Origin: Branchipolynoe longqiensis
Lineage: Eukaryota; Annelida; Polychaeta; Phyllodocida; Polynoidae
Assembly: GCA_030323885.1 (NCBI GenBank)
Contig: CM059186.1
Location: forward strand, 155,467,064 to 155,531,063
Reading direction: 5' to 3'
Length of the DNA: 64,000 bases
Shown here: piece after piece, positions 29,001 through 35,000 of the stretch
How positions within the stretch are numbered: the first letter of the stretch is position 1
How the letters are laid out: every line of letters starts with the position of its first letter
The notes under the pieces: generated by a model
Database searches by the model: none
What the model saw: only the letters and a program-made list of their open reading frames with translations
Told to the model about the DNA's origin: nothing
Position numbers and translations under genes: made by a program

Positions 29001-32000
29001 TGTCAGATGAGTCCAAGGCCCTCACCACCTTTAATACGCCATTCGGAAGATATGCCTATGACAGGCTACCATACGGACTTTGTTCTGCGCCTGAAGTGTT
29101 TCATAGGTCCATGGAACAAATGTTTGGGGACCTCGAGGGCGTGAGGGTATTCATGGACGATATTCTTGTGTGGGGATGCCAGTGAAAAAGTGCACAACGA
29201 AAGACTGTCAGCTGTGAATCAAAGAATAAAGCAGTATGGACTAAACATGAACTGGGAAAAATGTCAGCTTAGCAAAACAGAAATAACATTTTTAGGTGAG
29301 ACATTGTGTGGCAAGGGGATTAGCCCATCCTCAGATATGATTGAAGCAATTGTAAACATGGAAACACCAACCTGTAAAGAAGATGTTCAGAGAGCATTAG
29401 GCTCAATCAATTATGTGGGGAAGTACATCCCAAATCGCGCCAACAAATGTGTTCATCTCAGGGCATTACTGTGCAAGAAAATTATGTGGTTCTGGGGTCC
29501 TGAGCATGAGGCCGAATGGAAAGATCTGAAGTCCACATTGGCGTCCAAGCCTGTCATGGCATACTATGATCCAAGGCTGCCCACCAAGGTATCAACCGAT
29601 GCGTCTAAGGATGGGTTGTAGGCAGTTTTGCTTCAATGCCATGACCAGGATTGGAAGCCAGTGGCCTATGGGGCCAGATCCTTGACAGAGTGTGAACAAA
29701 GATATGCTCAAATAGAAAAAGAGTGTCTGGGGCTTGCGTATGGTTGTGAAAAATTTCACTGTTATATATATGGATTGGACAAAGTGGAGTTGGATACCAA
29801 CCATAAACCACTAATACCCCTCTCAAACAAACCGTTGAATGACATGTCTCCCCGCATACAAAGACTCATGTTAAAATTGCAAAAATATTGCTATGTACTG
29901 CGGTGGACCCCTGGAAAATACCTTTACCTTGCAGATATCCTGTCCCGAGCAAATGCCAGCAGGGCTAGGTCAGAGAAAGATATAAAAGTAGCTACAGAAG
30001 TCGAAGCCCAGGTAGACATGATATATAATTCAGTCTCAGCCACAGCTAGATAAAATAGCGGTAGAAACATGTAAGGACAACGTCCTTACCACGGTAAAGA
30101 CCTGCATGTTAAGTGGGTGGAACAATGGGGACTGTCCAGCTTATGCACCGTTCCGAGAGGAACTATGCCTGATAAATGGAATTATCCTAAAAGGGGACCG
30201 GATAGTGATACCAGTTAGTATGCGAGGAGAAATGCTAAGTAGATTACATGAGGGCCATTTAGGCATAGAAAAACAGAAAAGGATGGCAAGGGAGGCTATA
30301 TACTGGCCTACCATCAATAATGACATAGAAGGGAGTGTTCAAAAGTGTGGGGCCTGTCAGATGTACAGGCCGGCAAAGGCCAAAGAAACGCACAGCAGGG
30401 AAGAAGATAGAATAAAGTGGGGACCATGGGAAAAAGTCAGCATGGATCTATTTCACTGGGGGGGAAAGGATTATCTACTATGCATAGATTATCATTCCAA
30501 CTATCCCGAAATAGCCATGCTGAGCTCAAAGACCTCTGATACAGTCATCACACACTTAAAAAGTATGTTTGCCAGACATGGTATACCCAGAAGAGTGGTT
30601 AGCGATAACGGTCCACAGTTCAGCTCTGAGTTATTCAAGAAGTTCTCAAAGACCTATCAATTTGAACATAGAACATCAAGTCCCAGATATCCACAATCAA
30701 ACGGGCAGGCAAAGAGGGGAGTAGGAATAATAAAGTCCCTACTAAATAAGACGAAAGAGAGTGGGGGGGGATCCCTACATGGACCTTCTAAACTATAGAA
30801 TGGCCCCCAGAGAGATAGGCATGTCACCGGGGGAGATGTTAATGGGGCGTAAGCTAAACGGGAAAATACCACGACTGGATAAGAGATACAAGGGTGTTGA
30901 AAAGGGGAACAGAAAGGAAAAGATAAAACAAAAACAAGTAGAAAAGTACAATGAGACAGCCAAAGACCTACCCCCACTGAGTCAAAGTGATGTAGTCAGA
31001 GTAAGAGGTACTCATTGGGATTTGACAGCCCGGGTCAGTGAGCAGGTGGGACCCAGGTCATACAAGATTCAGACGGACGAGGGTAACGTCATAAGACGCA
31101 ATATGCGTCACCTCTTGAAAGTTAATGAAAGGTTTGAACTGAAGGGGGTCAGGGACAGTGATCTCCCTATTCAGACCGCTCCTAGCAATTCTCCTACTGA
31201 AAGCTCAGAGGAGGTCACAAGTGAGGCAGTGGGTGAAGGTCCACAGGATCAGGATCCAGTAGCCACTAGTCCGGTCAGGGGGGAAGTAGTCAGAACACCA
31301 GTCACCACGGAGATCAGGCGATCCTCAAGAATCACTAGACCGGTAGACAGGTTAAATCTGTAGATAACAAATGTCATCTTTGTTATATACTATTGATGGT
31401 AAACTGTCACATTATCTGTATCTTTCAGTGCTACGTTGTGTTCAGAACTAAATGGATGTGTAGAGTCAGATTGTTCTATGAGGGGTTAGCCACCAGTATG
31501 TGCTTCTGTCAGTTGGAGGTCATCTGGGCCCATATGTATGAGCCAATTTTTAACCGGACCGGGGTTAAAGCAGGGTACCTGGTTATCTAACCCCGGGGTT
31601 CCAAATGTGTCAAGGCGGATGTATGAGTCCAAAGCGTGCTCGGGTTAGCTAACGTTTCAGTTTATTTATAGATTTGGGAAATCCCTCTGTGTCTGTTTAC
31701 GTTCGTCGATTGGACAATATGAATAATGCCACCGATATAACTGCTACGTTAATCTCGCTTCGATTTTAGGGTTAATTTAATGAAATTTCACGATTTGAGT
31801 ATGTAATTCTGTTAAATATGATCGCATTGAATAGATTTGGGCCTAATATATTGCCGTCGATTCGGCGGAATTTTTATTTGAAGGCCCTGTCACACTAACG
31901 ATGTGTGTTCCGGCGTGCCGCCAACGCGCAAAATATTTGCAACCCATCGAGAAACGTCAAACTTTTCGGCGTTTCGGGGGGTAGTTGGACGGGCGGCAGC

Positions 32001-35000
32001 GTGTTGGTAGCGTGATAATAGCGTGTTATTAGCGCGCCGTCAACGGATATCGATGTTGCTGGCCCCAAAAGCCTCCCTCCCTCCCTGTGTCTCTGTGTCT
32101 TTTATGTATGTCTCTGTGTCTGTGTGTGTGTGTCTGTATGTGTGTCTCTCTGTGTGTCTGTGTCTGTGTCTTTGTGTCTGTGTGTGTGTGTCTCTGTGTC
32201 TGTGTCTCTTTGTCTCTGTGTGTGTCTGTGTGTGTATCTCTGTACGTGTCTCGGTGTCTGTGTGTGTGTCTCTGTGTATGTGTCTCTGTGTGTCTATGTG
32301 TGTGTCTCTGTCTAACCAGACGGGATGGCCGAATGAGTTAGAGCGTCCGTCTCCCGTGCTGGTAGATCGTGGGTTCGAGTCCCGGTCGAGTCAAACCAAT
32401 GACTTTAAAATTGATACTTGTCGCTTCCTAGCCAGGCGCTCGGCATTATTAGGATAGGGCAAGGACTGGTGTGCTCAGTGTCAGGATAATGTGACTGAGT
32501 GGGATACCAGGTCATGGTGCCGGCGGCCTGGTTTCCCAGTGGGACAGCACTATAAGGTCGCCATGAGTGCACACTGTCACAAGTCGGTACCCGTCCTGAT
32601 ATGACCTTAGATGTTGCTAGGACGTAAAACAACAACAAACAAACTCTGTGTCTATGTGTGTGTCTCTGTGTGGGTCTGTGTGTGTGTTTCTCTGTGTCTG
32701 TGTGTGTGTGTGTCTCTGTGTCTGTGTCTGTGTCTCTGTGTGGGCTTATCTGTGTCTGTGGCTCTGTCTCTATGTGCGTGTCTCTTTGTCTCTGTGTGTG
32801 TATGTGTGTGTGTCTCTGGGTGGGTCTCTGTCTGTATGTGTGTCTCTGTGTCTATGTGTGTGTGTGTGTGTGTCTCTGTGTCTGTGTGTGTCTCTGTCTG
32901 TCTCTGTGTGGGAGGGAGGGGGGGGGGGGGAGAGAGGGAGAGAGGGAGAGAGAGAGGGAGGGAGGGAGAGAGGGAGAGTGTCTGTGTGTCTCTCTCAGAA
33001 ACACACACACACAGACACTTACACACACATAGACACACACAGAGACACAGTCACACACACAGAGACACACACACAGACACAGAGACACGCACATAGAGAC
33101 ACGCACATAGAGACACACACACAGAGACACACACAGACACATATACACACACAAAGACACAGAGACACACACAGACATACAGACACACAAACACAGAGAC
33201 ACACAAAGACACACATACACAGAGAGAGACACACACACAGAGACACACACACATAGCACACACGGAGACACACAGAGATACACACACAGAGACACACACG
33301 GAGACACAGAGACACACACACACACACTCAGAGACACACACACAGACACAGAGACACACACAGCAACGTGCGAGCAATGTTCCTCCAACGCGCTGGTAAC
33401 GCGCCGGTAACATACCGGACGTGTACCGACGTTTCGACCAAAAAGGCAACACATCGACGCGCGTTGGTGGGAAACGTCGTAGTGTGACAGGGCCTTGACG
33501 TTGGACAGTATGGATATCGACGTCGCTGCGGCGGCGGCGATTTGTTTACTTTACATTCGTAGATTCGAAAATATTAATATCGCCGCCGTTACGGCATCAG
33601 CGTTAATCTCGCTTCGATTTTAGGGTTAATTTGAATAAATTTCACTTATTGCGTATCTAATTCTGTTAAATATGATCGCATTGAATAGATTTGGCCATAA
33701 TCGGTGCCTAACCCCACCTTTAACCCTGGTTTCGCCCGGGGGTTAGCGCAGGCGACTTTACGCTCGCCGAGTTAGTTTAACCCGGACACATACATACGCA
33801 GTTTTCGCCGCTAACCCGGGAAATCCGCCCCGACGCAGGTTTACGACCGCTAACCCGGTGTCAGCGTCTCACCTCCCACAAGTCTGGTTCTCCACAAGAA
33901 ATATGTTTAACTCCAATACATTCTTTAATATATGCGTCAATATTCTAAAAGTCAGAGAATATTGTTCTCCACAAGCAATACGTATTCTCCTGTATTCTTG
34001 GGTCATAAGAATAACGGCTAAAAAACAGATAGTGATAATCAGGTCGAACAAGCGACCAGAAGTAAACACGGCGATGTCACCGAATCGGTTTTTTGCCAAT
34101 AACTTCTTTAATATATTCACCAATATTCTCAAACTCGTAGAGAATATTGTTGTACACGTTTCCTCCAGTATTCTTGGGTTTAAAGTCATAAAGCCAACCA
34201 AAGTTTGCTTTCGTCACTTGAATCCGCGCATACGCAGAAGCGATATTTGGGAAATGAGACTTGTGGGAAATAAGACGCTGACACCGGGCTCATACATATG
34301 GGCCCAGGTCTGAAATAAATCATAACAACACACATGCCAGAGAGTGATGGTTGATCTTTACAGTTGGGGTAGTTCTGACAACCATAATGCATACACTAAA
34401 TCATGTCATGGTTTCTGCAGACCACCCAGGAGAGTCACTGTGGAGGTAATCCAAAATATACTCCGCTCCACCAGCAATTTAAAACTATCAAATAAACATA
34501 ACACATATCAGTCTAATCAGACAATAGTTAGTCTCGTGAGAGTGCATGCAGGGTTGCAAGTTATACGAGGATAACACTTATAGTCATCGAGAAGAAAAAG
34601 AACAACAAAACATGCAGAAATTAAACATTTATGCTCACTGACAATGTATATGACTGTTGTTCCCATAAATCAGTAAAAACGCGGAGATCTTTCGTTCCTG
34701 GTTATATTGTACAGATTTAGGCATAGGCTTACTCACCAAACTGCTGCAGCATATTGATTCCTATGAATGACAATAATTACGCGTTAATCATTTAAAATAA
34801 TGACTGGCTACTTTCGATTAAAATAAATAAATTCTCAAATCATCTTCATAAATACATAATAATTAATATTATAGTGAACAATAAATGATATATCAAGTTG
34901 GGCTTGGGCCAAGGCTTAAGCCTTGGCTTGGGTTTTCACATTGTCACAATGCCCTGGCCCTGTCCCTGACGGATAGAAAGTGTGCTGGAATTTGTCTTAA

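Larger units (their letters stand above)
31882..33495. mobile_element. Harbinger-type MITE carrying microsatellites and a SINE
   Basis: TIRs AGGCCCTGTCACACTAACGA and the near complement, TGA on each side. Subterminal CAACGCG/CGCGTTG words resemble 13444-14296. The middle is filled by a TG/TCTG array, a SINE and a CA/GACA array. Confidence 0.75.
31528..34306. mobile_element. Nested insertion with 19-bp GGGCCCATATG terminal inverted repeats
   Basis: Ends are GCCCATATGTATGAGCC and its exact complement, extended by GG to a 19-bp TIR; GG is the only possible target duplication, and comparison with the intact 5' LTR fixes the borders exactly. Inside are palindrome-rich GTTAACCCGG-type words near both ends, two roughly 100-bp direct copies (31748-31843, 33599-33695), two diverged copies at 33890-34010 and 34090-34190, and the Harbinger-like MITE 31882-33495. 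No transposase seen: non-autonomous, superfamily uncertain. Confidence 0.75.
27199..34362 (+). mobile_element. Ty3/gypsy retrotransposon, mag-like, with nested insertion in 3' LTR
   Basis: The 5' LTR is 27199-27279 (81 bp, TGCTTC...TTTACA) followed by a primer-binding site starting TGGTGCCAGGG. The 3' LTR is the same 81 bp but split: 31501-31527 and 34307-34362, with GG duplicated around the 2.78-kb insertion. Coding order is gag, protease, RT, RNase H, integrase; no env-like frame. LTRs this short are known from the mag lineage. It lies antisense in Rel intron 2. Confidence 0.9.

Noticed and set aside
32323..32395. tRNA gene
   Set aside because: Box A and box B are present, but it is continuous with the SINE body and lacks a complete cloverleaf and terminator.
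32611..33454. Long frames of Cys-Val-Ser or His-Thr residues
   Set aside because: Translation of TG/CA microsatellites in all frames on both strands.
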